From: Paracidovorax oryzae ATCC 19882 | GTDB taxonomy: Bacteria > Pseudomonadota > Gammaproteobacteria > Burkholderiales > Burkholderiaceae_C | Reading direction: 5' to 3' | Length of the DNA: 64,000 nucleotides | Assembly: GCF_000687165.1 (NCBI RefSeq) | Contig: NZ_JMKU01000002.1 | Coordinates: 62,001-126,000 of the forward strand | In this document: one piece after another, positions 51,592 to 60,409 of the stretch | Position numbering within the stretch: the stretch's first letter is position 1 | Layout: the number at the start of each line of letters is the position of its first letter | Made by a program: the position numbers and the translations under genes | The notes under the pieces: model-generated | The model's database searches: none | Seen by the model: the letters and a program-made list of their open reading frames with translations, nothing else | What the model was told of the DNA's origin: nothing

Positions 51592-52863
51592 ATGAGCCAG
51601 ATGCGCCTCTACTACTACCGCGTGCTGCTGCCGCACGGCGCCCTCAAGCAGGGCCTGCTGCAGCTCATGGTGGAGCGGGACCACTCCGCGCGGCTGCGGA
51701 TCGAGCAGGAGACCGAGGGCACCGTGCTCACGCTGCGGCGCCTGCCGGGCTGGATGCTCGATGCCGGCAGCGTGCTGCGCCGCGTGGGCGGGCGGGGCCT
51801 GCGCATGGAAGACCTGGCCGGCCTGCTGCGCGACCTGAGCCTGATGCTGGCCGCCGGCGTGCCCGCCATCGAGGCGCTGCGCACGCTGGTGGAGGAGGGC
51901 GGCCAGACCGGACAGCACGCGGCCGGGCGCGTCGCCAAGCGGCTCGCCGACGACCTGATGAGCGGCATACCGATGGCGGCGGCGTTCGAGCGCCAGCCCG
52001 ACGTGTTCCCCGAAACCGTGCGCAACCTCGTGGCCATCGGCGACCAGTCCGGCACGCTCGACCGCATGCTGGCCGAAGCAGCGGAGCACGTGGAGCGGAT
52101 GGTCTCGATCCGGCGCGACATCCGCACGGCGATGATCTACCCGATCTTCGTGTTCGCGACGATCTTCGCGGTGGCCGCGTTCTGGGTCTATTACGTCGTG
52201 CCCAACATGGCGCGGCTCTTCCGCCAGCTCAACGCCAAGCTGCCCCCGATCACCGAGGGGCTGGTGCGCTTTTCCGACGCGCTGGCGGAGCATGCCCTGG
52301 TGGCCGCGCTGCTGGTGGTGGTACTGGCGGCGGCGACCGCCTATGTCTTCGTGCGGGTGCCACGCGCCAAGGTGGTGCTGCACGAGGTGCTGCACCGGCT
52401 GCCGATCACCCGGGTGCTGATGACCGCGTCCGGCATGGCGCACCTCACCGAGCACCTGGCCATCCTCGTGCGCGCCGGGCTGGAGTTCGTGTCCTGCCTC
52501 GACATCCTGGAGCGCTCCACGCGCGACCGATACTACCGCCACCGGCTGCGCCGCGTGCGCGAGGCCGTGGCACGGGGGGAGCGCATTTCCCTGGCCATGC
52601 GCCGCGTGGGCGGCTTCCCGGCCATGGCCGTGCGGATGATCGCGGTGGGCGAGGAGTCCGGCAGCCTGGACCAGCAGCTCACCCACCTGGCGGTGGAATA
52701 CCGCAAGCGGCTGGACACGCTCATCAAGTCGCTCTCGGAAATCATCAAGCCTGCCATCATCCTGGTGGCCGGCGGGCTGTTCCTGTTCCTCATCGTGGCG
52801 CTGCTGCTGCCGGTCTATGACCTGGTCCAGCAGTCGGTGCAGCAATCGCTGGGAGCCCGCTGA
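51592..52863 (+). CDS. GspF/MshG-type inner membrane platform protein
   Basis: A 423-residue protein with two GspF domains, each followed by membrane helices: MEDLAGLLRDLSLMLAAGVP at about 85 and LTEHLAILVRAGLEFVSCLD at about 285, with helices about 185-205, 240-260 and 385-410. It is the platform on which the ATPase acts. The start was taken as ATG 51592; a TTG at 51577 is the longer option. It overlaps the giant prepilin gene by one base. Confidence 0.93.
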   Translation: MSQMRLYYYRVLLPHGALKQGLLQLMVERDHSARLRIEQETEGTVLTLRRLPGWMLDAGSVLRRVGGRGLRMEDLAGLLRDLSLMLAAGVPAIEALRTLVEEGGQTGQHAAGRVAKRLADDLMSGIPMAAAFERQPDVFPETVRNLVAIGDQSGTLDRMLAEAAEHVERMVSIRRDIRTAMIYPIFVFATIFAVAAFWVYYVVPNMARLFRQLNAKLPPITEGLVRFSDALAEHALVAALLVVVLAAATAYVFVRVPRAKVVLHEVLHRLPITRVLMTASGMAHLTEHLAILVRAGLEFVSCLDILERSTRDRYYRHRLRRVREAVARGERISLAMRRVGGFPAMAVRMIAVGEESGSLDQQLTHLAVEYRKRLDTLIKSLSEIIKPAIILVAGGLFLFLIVALLLPVYDLVQQSVQQSLGAR

Positions 52864-55160
52864 TGGGCCAGTCCCGCCGCCTGCGCCGCCATCCCGGCAC
52901 CGCACCGGGCCGCCGCCAGCGCGGCCTGGGCCTGCTGGAGGCCATGCTGCTGCTCCTGGTGGTGGCGGGTGCGCTCGTGGCGGGCGCGATCGCGATCAAG
53001 TCCCGGCAGGCCTCGATCGCCGCCGAGGACGAGATGGCGGCGCTGGCCCAGGCCGACCGCTTCCTGGCCAGCTTCGTGGCGGCATACAACCGCCTGCCCT
53101 GCCCGGCGACGGGCGACACCGGCCTCGAGGACTGTGCCTCCCTCGCGCAGAAGGGTCGGCTGCCCTACCGCACCCTCGGCCTGGAGGGATCGATGGCCGC
53201 GGCCGGCATCGGCCAGCTGGGCTACGAGGTGCAGCGCAGCGCGGTCGATCTGGCCCGGGCAGCGAGCGGCAACAACGACTTCGAGCCCATCGCCTTCGGC
53301 GGTGACACCTACAACGCCCGCCGCGCGCTGGGCAACCCGGGCACGACCGCCGACTTCTGCCAGACCCTGGCCAAGGGGGCCGCGGCCTCCGTGCAGCCTG
53401 CGCAGGCCCGCGTGGGGCCGGCTTCCGGCGGCTATCCCGTGGCGTATGCGCTGGCCCACCCGGGCCGCAAGGACGCCGATGGCGACGGCCAGCTCTTCGA
53501 CGGTCTCAATGCCGGCACGACCGCCGCGATGGAACTGCCCAACGCCGGCTCCGTCCTGGGCAGCTACGACGACCGGGTGGTCGCGCGCACCTATGCCGGC
53601 CTGGGCCGCATGCTGGACTGCGACCGCCTGATCGCCTCGCTCAACGTCATGTCCCTTGCCACCGAGGTCGTGGAGGAGGTGGACTCCCAGCGCTCCAACG
53701 GCCTGGCGGTGGCGGCGGTCATCACCTCCGTCAACGGTGTGAAGGCCATTGTCAGCGGCATCAAGATCGCCGTCTCCGCGGGCACCATGGCGACAGCCTC
53801 GGGCTACATGGCCACGGCCAGCAGCCTGCTGGCCACCGCGATCGCGACCTGCGTGTTCCTCGTCGGATGTGCGGAGATCCCCCACGCTGCGGCATCGGTC
53901 GCCGCGGCCGGCGTGGCGATCGCGGCATCGGCCGTGGCGATCGGGCTCAATGCCGCCGCGCTCGCCTCCTCGCTGGTGGCCTTCGGCATCGGCGTGGCCG
54001 CGACGGTCCAGGCCGGCCAGGCCCAGACCGTGACCATGGACATCTCCGCCTCGGTCACTGCCGCGAAGGGGACCTGGGACAAGGCCACGGCCACGCGCGT
54101 GAAGGCGCTGGCGGACCTGGGCACGGCGCAGTCGCAACTGGCCACGGCCACCAGCGAGCGCGACGCGGCCAACTCGGCGCTCTACACCGAGGCCCACAAC
54201 GTCATCACCGAGGCGAACAACAAGGGCTCCCCCAACAAGGGAACCACCAGCATCACCGCCTTCGATGCCGATCTCGCCGCCGTCCGGGACAAGGCCGATG
54301 CGTGGATCCTGGCCCTGCAGAACTACAACAACGCCGTGGATGCCCTCAAGCAGGCGGAGCAGACGTCGGCCGGCTCCAACACGACCACCACGCAGAACGA
54401 CGCGGCCATCGCGGCGCTGCAGGCGCAGATCGACGCGGAGACCGACCCGGCCAGGAAGGCGGAACTGCAGAAGGCCCTGGATACCCTGCGCGCACAGGGC
54501 AGCACCAGCAACAACGCCGCCCAGATCCAGCGCCTGCGCCAGCAGATGGACGGGCTGAGCACCGAGATCGCCAACCTGGACACCCAGATCGCCGCCGAAA
54601 CCGATCCGGACGCACGCGCCGCGCTGCAGCAGCGCCGCGCCACGCTCCAGGCGCAGAAGGACGACCTCGGCACCCAGCTCGCTAGCCTCTCCCTCACGGT
54701 GGCTTCGGCCCAGGCCAACAAGGACGCGGCGCAGGCCGCGCTCTCCGCGGCCAGGACCGCGCTCGACTCCGCGCGGGACAGTGCCGCCGACAAGTTCAAG
54801 GCACTGCCCTACGTGGTGCGGGAATGCACCACGCAGATCGTGGACAAGAAGGAAGTCCAGACCTGCAAGGACGTGAACTACACCTTCAATGGCCGCCAGC
54901 GCGTGCTCGACAAGCTCAATGCGCTCTACGACACCAGCAACGGCAAGTACTTCATCTGGTGGACCCGCAACGAGAACGTCAAGTCCGCGCAGCAGGTTTA
55001 CGACCGCAGCGTGAGCCAGGAGGCCAGCGCCAAATCCCAGTACGAACAACTGGCCGGCATGGCCACCGGCGGCTCCAGCGGCGAGGCGATGCCCAACGCG
55101 ATCTGGAAGGGCGCCGAGACCATCCTGAAGCAGGTGGACCTGCGCGGAGGTATCCGATGA
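52863..55160 (+). CDS. giant prepilin with hydrophobic hairpin and coiled coil
   Basis: A 765-residue protein, about three to four times normal pilin length. Leader RRQRG is followed by LGLLEAMLLLLVVAGALVAG (noncanonical first residue Leu, E at +5). Residues 75-260 are the LPCP globular domain (NRLPCPATGDTGLEDC, KGRLPYRTLGLEG). Residues about 280-385 are Ala/Gly/Val-rich and hydrophobic, enough for two or three helices. Residues about 400-645 form a long coiled coil with an internal repeat (QIDAETDPARKAELQ at 522, QIAAETDPDARAALQ at 575). A cysteine-bearing end domain (654-765) closes it. Function unknown; I infer a tip or effector pilin. Confidence 0.8.
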   Translation: MGQSRRLRRHPGTAPGRRQRGLGLLEAMLLLLVVAGALVAGAIAIKSRQASIAAEDEMAALAQADRFLASFVAAYNRLPCPATGDTGLEDCASLAQKGRLPYRTLGLEGSMAAAGIGQLGYEVQRSAVDLARAASGNNDFEPIAFGGDTYNARRALGNPGTTADFCQTLAKGAAASVQPAQARVGPASGGYPVAYALAHPGRKDADGDGQLFDGLNAGTTAAMELPNAGSVLGSYDDRVVARTYAGLGRMLDCDRLIASLNVMSLATEVVEEVDSQRSNGLAVAAVITSVNGVKAIVSGIKIAVSAGTMATASGYMATASSLLATAIATCVFLVGCAEIPHAAASVAAAGVAIAASAVAIGLNAAALASSLVAFGIGVAATVQAGQAQTVTMDISASVTAAKGTWDKATATRVKALADLGTAQSQLATATSERDAANSALYTEAHNVITEANNKGSPNKGTTSITAFDADLAAVRDKADAWILALQNYNNAVDALKQAEQTSAGSNTTTTQNDAAIAALQAQIDAETDPARKAELQKALDTLRAQGSTSNNAAQIQRLRQQMDGLSTEIANLDTQIAAETDPDARAALQQRRATLQAQKDDLGTQLASLSLTVASAQANKDAAQAALSAARTALDSARDSAADKFKALPYVVRECTTQIVDKKEVQTCKDVNYTFNGRQRVLDKLNALYDTSNGKYFIWWTRNENVKSAQQVYDRSVSQEASAKSQYEQLAGMATGGSSGEAMPNAIWKGAETILKQVDLRGGIR

Positions 55161-56251
55161 CACGCAATGCATGGCGCCGGAGCGCGGGTTTCTCCGTCGT
55201 GGAATTGGCCGTCGCCCTGGCGGTGGTCGGCGTGGCGGGCCTGGCGGCCTGGCAACTGCTGCCGGCCAGCCGCGGCGTGGCGCAGGGCGACCCGGCGCAG
55301 CTGCGCCTGCGCCAGGCCCAGGATGCCGTGGAAGGCTTCGTCCTGCGCAGCCACCGCCTGCCCTGCCCGTCGCCCGTCGGCGGCAGCGGCAGCGAGGTCT
55401 GCGGCGCGGATGCGCTGGGCGAACTGCCGTGGCGCACCCTGGGGCTGCCGCGCGCCAACGTGCCGCTGCGCTACGGGGTGTACCGCACGCCCGCGGCCGA
55501 CCTGGCCACCGCCGTGGCGAAGTTCAGCCCGAACCTGCCGCCCCTGCCCGTGGTGGCCGGCTACAACGCGGCGCAAATCAACGGCCTGGACTTCTGCCAG
55601 GCCCTGCGCGTGGCCACGGCCGCGCCCACCGGCCTGCAGGCCGGCGGCGTGCCGGTCGCCTACGCGGTGGCCGACGCGGGGGCCGACCGGGTCTTCAACC
55701 TGCCCTATAGCGGGACCTTCCCGCTGCCGGGAGCGGCCTCCACGCCGGAATTCGACGACCGCATCGCCGCCACCGGGCTGGGCGAGCTGTCCGCGCGGCT
55801 GTCGTGCGTGACCCGCCTGGGCGAGGCCCAGGCCGCGGCCCGCTCGGCCTACGCGGCGTTCGATATCTACCGCGATGCGGACATGTTCGACCGCTTCCGC
55901 GGGTTCGCCTACCAGGTGCGCATTACCGACCGCAAGTTCGCCGAGGCCAACCTGGGGCTGGCCTCCCTGGACATGCTGATCGCCATCGGCACGACCGCCA
56001 GTGCCGTATCGCTGGCGGCGAACAGCGTCGGCATCGGCGCCGGCACGGTCATCGGTGCCGTGGGGGCCATCGGTGCCGCGTCGGCCGCGCTGGTGGTGGC
56101 CAGCGTCCAGCTCGCATCGGCCGTCACGGCGGAGGCCAAGGCCGGCAAGCAGGCTGCGGATTCGACGGTGGTGAAGGAGCGCATGCGGCTCGCGCGCGAC
56201 GCCGCCGTCGCTGCCGCCGCCCAGCAGGACACCAAGGGATTGTTGCCATGA
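55157..56251 (+). CDS. prepilin-like protein with C-terminal hydrophobic segment (LPCP family)
   Basis: A 364-residue prepilin with FSVVELAVALAVVGVAGLAA after Gly11 (E at +5) and the LPCP domain (HRLPCPSPVGGSGSEVCG, ELPWRTLGLPRANVP). A second cysteine pair is in LDFCQAL and LSCVTRL. About residues 270-325 form a continuous glycine/alanine/valine hydrophobic region (DMLIAIGTTASAVSLAANSV, then GIGAGTVIGAVGAIGAASAA) followed by a short charged tail. ATGA overlaps on both sides join it to its neighbours. Possibly partners the giant prepilin. Confidence 0.8.
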   Translation: MTRNAWRRSAGFSVVELAVALAVVGVAGLAAWQLLPASRGVAQGDPAQLRLRQAQDAVEGFVLRSHRLPCPSPVGGSGSEVCGADALGELPWRTLGLPRANVPLRYGVYRTPAADLATAVAKFSPNLPPLPVVAGYNAAQINGLDFCQALRVATAAPTGLQAGGVPVAYAVADAGADRVFNLPYSGTFPLPGAASTPEFDDRIAATGLGELSARLSCVTRLGEAQAAARSAYAAFDIYRDADMFDRFRGFAYQVRITDRKFAEANLGLASLDMLIAIGTTASAVSLAANSVGIGAGTVIGAVGAIGAASAALVVASVQLASAVTAEAKAGKQAADSTVVKERMRLARDAAVAAAAQQDTKGLLP

Positions 56252-57456
56252 GGAAGACCCATCGTCCCGGAGACCGCCGCCAGGCAGGCTTCTCCCTTGT
56301 GGAGTTGGGCGTGGCGCTGGTGCTGCTGGGCCTGCTGGCGCTGGCCTTCGTGGCCTACTGGCGCATGTCGGCGCAGGAGAAGACGAGCGTGGCCGACCGC
56401 GACCTGCTGGCGGTGACCGAGCGCGCGGTGGTCGGTTTCGCGCATGCCCGCTTCCGCCTCCCATGCCCGGCCGGCGACTCCGCCGGCAACGAGGACTGCA
56501 CCGGCGGCCGCCAGGTCGGCTTCCTGCCCTGGCGCACCCTGGGCGTCCCCGATGCGCGCGCGGGCACGCTGATGTACGGCGCCTACCGCGCGCCCGACAC
56601 CGGCCAGCCCTGGCGCGACATGGACCTGGCCCAGGCCCAGGACCGCCTGCGCCCCTCGTTCACGGTGGGCCTGCCGCCCGTGCTGCCCGCCACGCCGCTC
56701 GCGCTCAACCCGGCCAACGTGAACCTGCTGGACTTCTGCTATGCCCTGACCCTGGCCTCCAACGCGCCCGCCAACGCCTCGGCCCTGGGCGTGGTCGATG
56801 CCAATGCAGGCGCCGCGCGCCGCGCGGTCGCCTTCACGGTCGCTGCACCCGGGCTGCTGGACGCCGACGGCGACGGCAATCCCTTCGATGGCCGCCAGGC
56901 CAGCGCGTCGAACACGTCTCCCACCTTCGACGCCGCCAACCGCCCGGTCTCCGGTGGTTACGACGACCGGGTGCTGGCCGTGCCCTTCAACGCGCTGTTC
57001 GCGCAGATGCAGTGCGGCCAGGCGCTCTCGGCGGTCAGCCATTCCCATGTGAATGCGGCGACGGCCGCGGCCTCCATGCAGCAGGCGATGGTCGATTACC
57101 AGCGCCAGCTGGAGATCGCCGCGCTGCTCGCGGGTGCCGGCGTGGCCTCCGCCACGGCCGGGGTGCTCAGCGCGTCGGCGGGGCTGTCCTCCGCCGTGGC
57201 GGACTCGGCCAACGCGGTGGCATTCACCATCCTCACCTATGGCTCGGCCGCGGGCGTGATGGCGCCGGCCGTCGCCTCCGTGGTCGCCAACACCGCCGCC
57301 GTCGTGGCCTCGGCCGCCACGCTGGCCAAGTCCGTGCTGGCCAAGCAGGAGGCCGACCGCCGCGTCACCGAGGTGGCGCCCCTGGTCACCGACAGCGCCG
57401 CGCAGGCCACCGCCATCGATGCGGACGCCCGCACCGCCGACAACCTGGGTTTCTGA
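56248..57456 (+). CDS. prepilin-like protein with C-terminal hydrophobic segment (LPCP family) 2
   Basis: A 402-residue prepilin with FSLVELGVALVLLGLLALAF after Gly14 (E at +5), and the LPCP motif FRLPCPAGDSAGNEDC with FLPWRTLGVPDARAG. A calcium-loop-like DADGDGNPFDG occurs at about 213. About residues 290-365 are hydrophobic (LLAGAGVASATAGVLSASAG, then GVMAPAVASVVANTAAVVAS), followed by an acidic tail. It is the third in a row with this design. It ends 3 nt before the last prepilin. Confidence 0.8.
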   Translation: MRKTHRPGDRRQAGFSLVELGVALVLLGLLALAFVAYWRMSAQEKTSVADRDLLAVTERAVVGFAHARFRLPCPAGDSAGNEDCTGGRQVGFLPWRTLGVPDARAGTLMYGAYRAPDTGQPWRDMDLAQAQDRLRPSFTVGLPPVLPATPLALNPANVNLLDFCYALTLASNAPANASALGVVDANAGAARRAVAFTVAAPGLLDADGDGNPFDGRQASASNTSPTFDAANRPVSGGYDDRVLAVPFNALFAQMQCGQALSAVSHSHVNAATAAASMQQAMVDYQRQLEIAALLAGAGVASATAGVLSASAGLSSAVADSANAVAFTILTYGSAAGVMAPAVASVVANTAAVVASAATLAKSVLAKQEADRRVTEVAPLVTDSAAQATAIDADARTADNLGF

Positions 57457-57459
57457 CAC

Positions 57460-58182
57460 ATGCGCCTTCTTCCCATCCACCGCCCGGCCCCCCGCCGCCG
57501 TGCTGCCGCGCAACGCGGCTTCAGCATGCTGGAGCTGTCCATCGCGCTGGTCGTCATCGGCCTGATCATCGGCGCCGTGGCCGTGGGCCGCGACCTGCAG
57601 CGCAACGCCAGCTACCAGCGCATCTCTTCCAGCTTCGTGCAGGGATGGCTGATGGCCTACGACGCCTACGTCGCGGGCACCGGCATCGTGCCCGGCGATT
57701 CGGCCACGGCCCCCACCGGCCTGGTCAACGGCAACACGAACGAGCTGTGCGGCAACGACCTGCTCAACGTGTTCCTGGCCGCCGGCATCCGCCTGCCGCA
57801 GGGCCGCGCCGAAGGGCAGGCCAGCCGCTACGCCTACCTGGACTCCAACGGCAACCCGCAGGAGGTGGAGGTGTGCTTCCAGAACGTGGCCTGGGCCGAG
57901 CCGGGGACGGCCGTCGGCACCTATGTCTCGCGACCGCGCAACGTGATGGTGCTCAAGCGCATGACCCCGGCGCTGGCCTCCCTGCTGGACGCGCAGATCG
58001 ACGGCAGCGCGGACGCGCGCTTCGGCCGCATGCGGGAGAATTCCCAGGCCGCCCTGGTGGCCGTGACCACCGGCGTGCCCTGGAGCGTGGACGAGCGCAT
58101 GGCCTTTGGCAGCACCACGGCCACCACGCTCGACGAAAGCCAGGTGGCGGTGGTGACGGGCTGGGTGGTGATGAACCGCTGA
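57460..58182 (+). CDS. type IV prepilin-like protein, last gene of operon
   Basis: A 240-residue prepilin with FSMLELSIALVVIGLIIGAV after Gly (E at +5) and GRDLQRNASYQR, TGIVPGD, QEVEVCFQN and MTPALASLLDAQIDGSAD. It is a paralogue of the prepilins at 40118 and 41002, not of the LPCP group before it. It closes the operon, so the two paralogues of this type frame the cluster. It converges with the molybdopterin oxidoreductase gene over 7 bp. Confidence 0.85.
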   Translation: MRLLPIHRPAPRRRAAAQRGFSMLELSIALVVIGLIIGAVAVGRDLQRNASYQRISSSFVQGWLMAYDAYVAGTGIVPGDSATAPTGLVNGNTNELCGNDLLNVFLAAGIRLPQGRAEGQASRYAYLDSNGNPQEVEVCFQNVAWAEPGTAVGTYVSRPRNVMVLKRMTPALASLLDAQIDGSADARFGRMRENSQAALVAVTTGVPWSVDERMAFGSTTATTLDESQVAVVTGWVVMNR

Positions 58183-58189
58183 AGGCGGC

Positions 58190-60277
58190 TCAGGGGGCGG
58201 CCAAGGTCTCGACTTCCACCGCGCAGTCGTAGAACGTCGGCGCAGCCCCCAAATCGGTCAGGGCCTGGCCGGTGACCTCGTTCACGTTCGTGCCCTGCAG
58301 GCCGAACTTGCGCCACCAGATGCCCAGGCCATGGACCACGCCCGCCCGCGCGCGGCCGTTGAGCGCCACGCGGCAGGCGTAGCTGCCGCGGTCGTTGAAC
58401 ACGCGCACCGTGGCGCCGTCCGCGATGCCGCGCGCTGCGGCGTCGTCGGGGTGCATCTCCAGCAGCGGCTCGCCCTCGATCTGCCGCAGGCTCTTCACGT
58501 TCACGAAGGTGGAATTCAGGAAGTTGCGCGCGGGCGGCGAAATCATCGCCAGCGGGTAGCGGCCACCGGGCTGCGCCGGCTCGTGGTTGGGCAGGTAGTC
58601 CGGCAGCGGATCCAGCCCCTGCGCGGCCAGCCGCTCGCTGTGGAACTCGCAGCGGCCCGAGGGCGTCGGGAAGCCGCCTTCCGCGAACGGCGCGTCGGGG
58701 ATGGCCAGCGTGGCGAAGCCCGTGTCCAGCAGCTGCTGGAAGTCCACGTGGCCGCCATAGGCCTGCCGGCACAGGTCCTCGTCGCTGTCGGCGAAGCAGG
58801 GCTCGGTGAAGCCCATGCGCGCGGCCAGTTCGCGGAACACCTGCGTGTTGGGCCTGGACTGGCCGACCGGTGCCACGGCCGGCCGGTTCAGCAGCACGTC
58901 GGTGTGGCCGTAGGCCACGTGCACGTCCCAGTGCTCCAGCTGCGTGGTGGCGGGCAGCACGTAGTCCGCGTAATCGGCCGTGTCGGTCTGGAAGTGCTCC
59001 AGCACCACGGTGAACAGGTCGTCCCGCGCGAAGCCGCGCACGACCTTCGCCGAATCCGGCGCCACGGCCACGGGATTGCTGTTGTAGACCACCAGTGCCT
59101 CGATGCGCGGGCCGAACCCGGCGGACGCATCGCGCAGCAGGTCGTCGCCGATGGTGGACATGTTCACCGTGCGCGGCATCCGGCCGCCGGGCAGCAGGTC
59201 CGGCCGGTGCAGCGCCTGCCGCTGCACGGGGAACTGCCCCGAGCTCGACAGCAGCAGCCCGCCTGCGCGGTGCCGCCAGGCGCCCACGAGCGCCGGCAGG
59301 CAGGCCACGGCGCGCGTGGCATTGCCGCCGCCGCGCGCGCGCTGCATGCCGTAGTTGAGGCGGATGGCGGCCGGCCGCGTGGTGCCGTAGTCGCGCGCCA
59401 GTTGCCGGATCTGCTCCACCGGCAGCCCGCACACCGCCGCCGCGCGCTCGGGCGGCCAGGCCAGTGCGCGCGCGCGCAGGCCTTCCCAGCCCACGGTGTG
59501 GCGTGCGATGTAGTCGTGGTCCAGCCAGTCGTTCGCGATCAGCTCGTGCATCAGCGCGAGCGCCAGCGCGGCGTCGGTGCCGGGCAGCAGCTGCAGGTGC
59601 TCGTGGCACTTGTCGGCCGTCTCGGTCCTGCGCGGGTCGATGCACACCAGCCGGGCGCCTGCGCGCTTGGCCTGCTGCGCATAGCGCCAGAAGTGCAGGT
59701 TGCTGCCGATGGAGTTGCTGCCCCAGATCAGGATCAGCTGCGACTCGGCGAAATGCTCCACCTTCATGCCCACCTTGCCGCCCAGCGTCTGGTTCAGGCC
59801 CTCGCCGCCGGCCGCGGCGCAGATGGTGCGCCCCAGCAGCGAGGCGCCCAGTCGGTGGAAGAACCGCCGGTCCATGCTCTCGCCCTGCACGAGCCCCATG
59901 GTGCCGGCATAGCTGTAGGGCAGGATGGCCTGCGGATCGCGCGCCGCGATGGCGGAGAGGCGCGACGCGATATCCGAAAGCGCCTCGTCCCAGCCCACGG
60001 GCTCGAATTGCCCGCTGCCCTTGGGGCCGACGCGGCGCAGCGGCGTGAGGATGCGGTCGGGGTGGTTGGTGCGCTCGGCGTAGCGCGACACCTTGGCGCA
60101 GAGCACGCCGTCGGTGTGGCCATGGGCCGGGTTGCCCTGCACCCGCACGGCCACGCCGTTTTCCACCGTGGTGACCAGGGCGCAGGTATCGGGGCAGTCG
60201 TGCGGGCATGCGCCGCGCACCTGCAGGGGCGCGCCGGACGGCGCGGGAGTGTGCGAAATGGTTTCCATCGTGGGCAT
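58190..60277 (-). CDS. molybdopterin-dependent oxidoreductase
   Basis: A protein of about 695 residues of the DMSO reductase superfamily. The 4Fe-4S site is GACPHDCPDTC with Cys24, Cys28, Cys32 and Cys60 (GVLCAK). Molybdopterin-binding segments include GTMGLVQGESMDRRFFHRLG, ILIWGSNSIGSN and IDPRRTETADK; the C-terminal MopB-binding domain begins near LEMHPDDAAARGIADG. It lacks a Tat signal, so it is cytoplasmic. The substrate is unknown; formate-dehydrogenase-like or thiosulfate/polysulfide types are related. The start may be ATG 60277 or 60268. Confidence 0.88.
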   Translation of the reverse strand: MPTMETISHTPAPSGAPLQVRGACPHDCPDTCALVTTVENGVAVRVQGNPAHGHTDGVLCAKVSRYAERTNHPDRILTPLRRVGPKGSGQFEPVGWDEALSDIASRLSAIAARDPQAILPYSYAGTMGLVQGESMDRRFFHRLGASLLGRTICAAAGGEGLNQTLGGKVGMKVEHFAESQLILIWGSNSIGSNLHFWRYAQQAKRAGARLVCIDPRRTETADKCHEHLQLLPGTDAALALALMHELIANDWLDHDYIARHTVGWEGLRARALAWPPERAAAVCGLPVEQIRQLARDYGTTRPAAIRLNYGMQRARGGGNATRAVACLPALVGAWRHRAGGLLLSSSGQFPVQRQALHRPDLLPGGRMPRTVNMSTIGDDLLRDASAGFGPRIEALVVYNSNPVAVAPDSAKVVRGFARDDLFTVVLEHFQTDTADYADYVLPATTQLEHWDVHVAYGHTDVLLNRPAVAPVGQSRPNTQVFRELAARMGFTEPCFADSDEDLCRQAYGGHVDFQQLLDTGFATLAIPDAPFAEGGFPTPSGRCEFHSERLAAQGLDPLPDYLPNHEPAQPGGRYPLAMISPPARNFLNSTFVNVKSLRQIEGEPLLEMHPDDAAARGIADGATVRVFNDRGSYACRVALNGRARAGVVHGLGIWWRKFGLQGTNVNEVTGQALTDLGAAPTFYDCAVEVETLAAP

Positions 60278-60409
60278 CGTGCGGGGCGGGGCGATACACT
60301 GCGCGCGCAGGCGGGACTGGGCAGGCACTGCGCGGTCTTTCCAGGTTTCAACAACATCGGGGCCGGATCTGCCGCGAGCCGGCTGTCGAGCCCCAGGGGG
60401 GATTTCACC

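Noticed and set aside
40118-58182. Naming the cluster a general type II secretion system
   Set aside because: GspG-like major pseudopilin, GspD with full N-domains, and GspK/L/M are not recognised, while MshN-, MshE- and PilO/PilP-like proteins are; a pilus-type machine is more likely.
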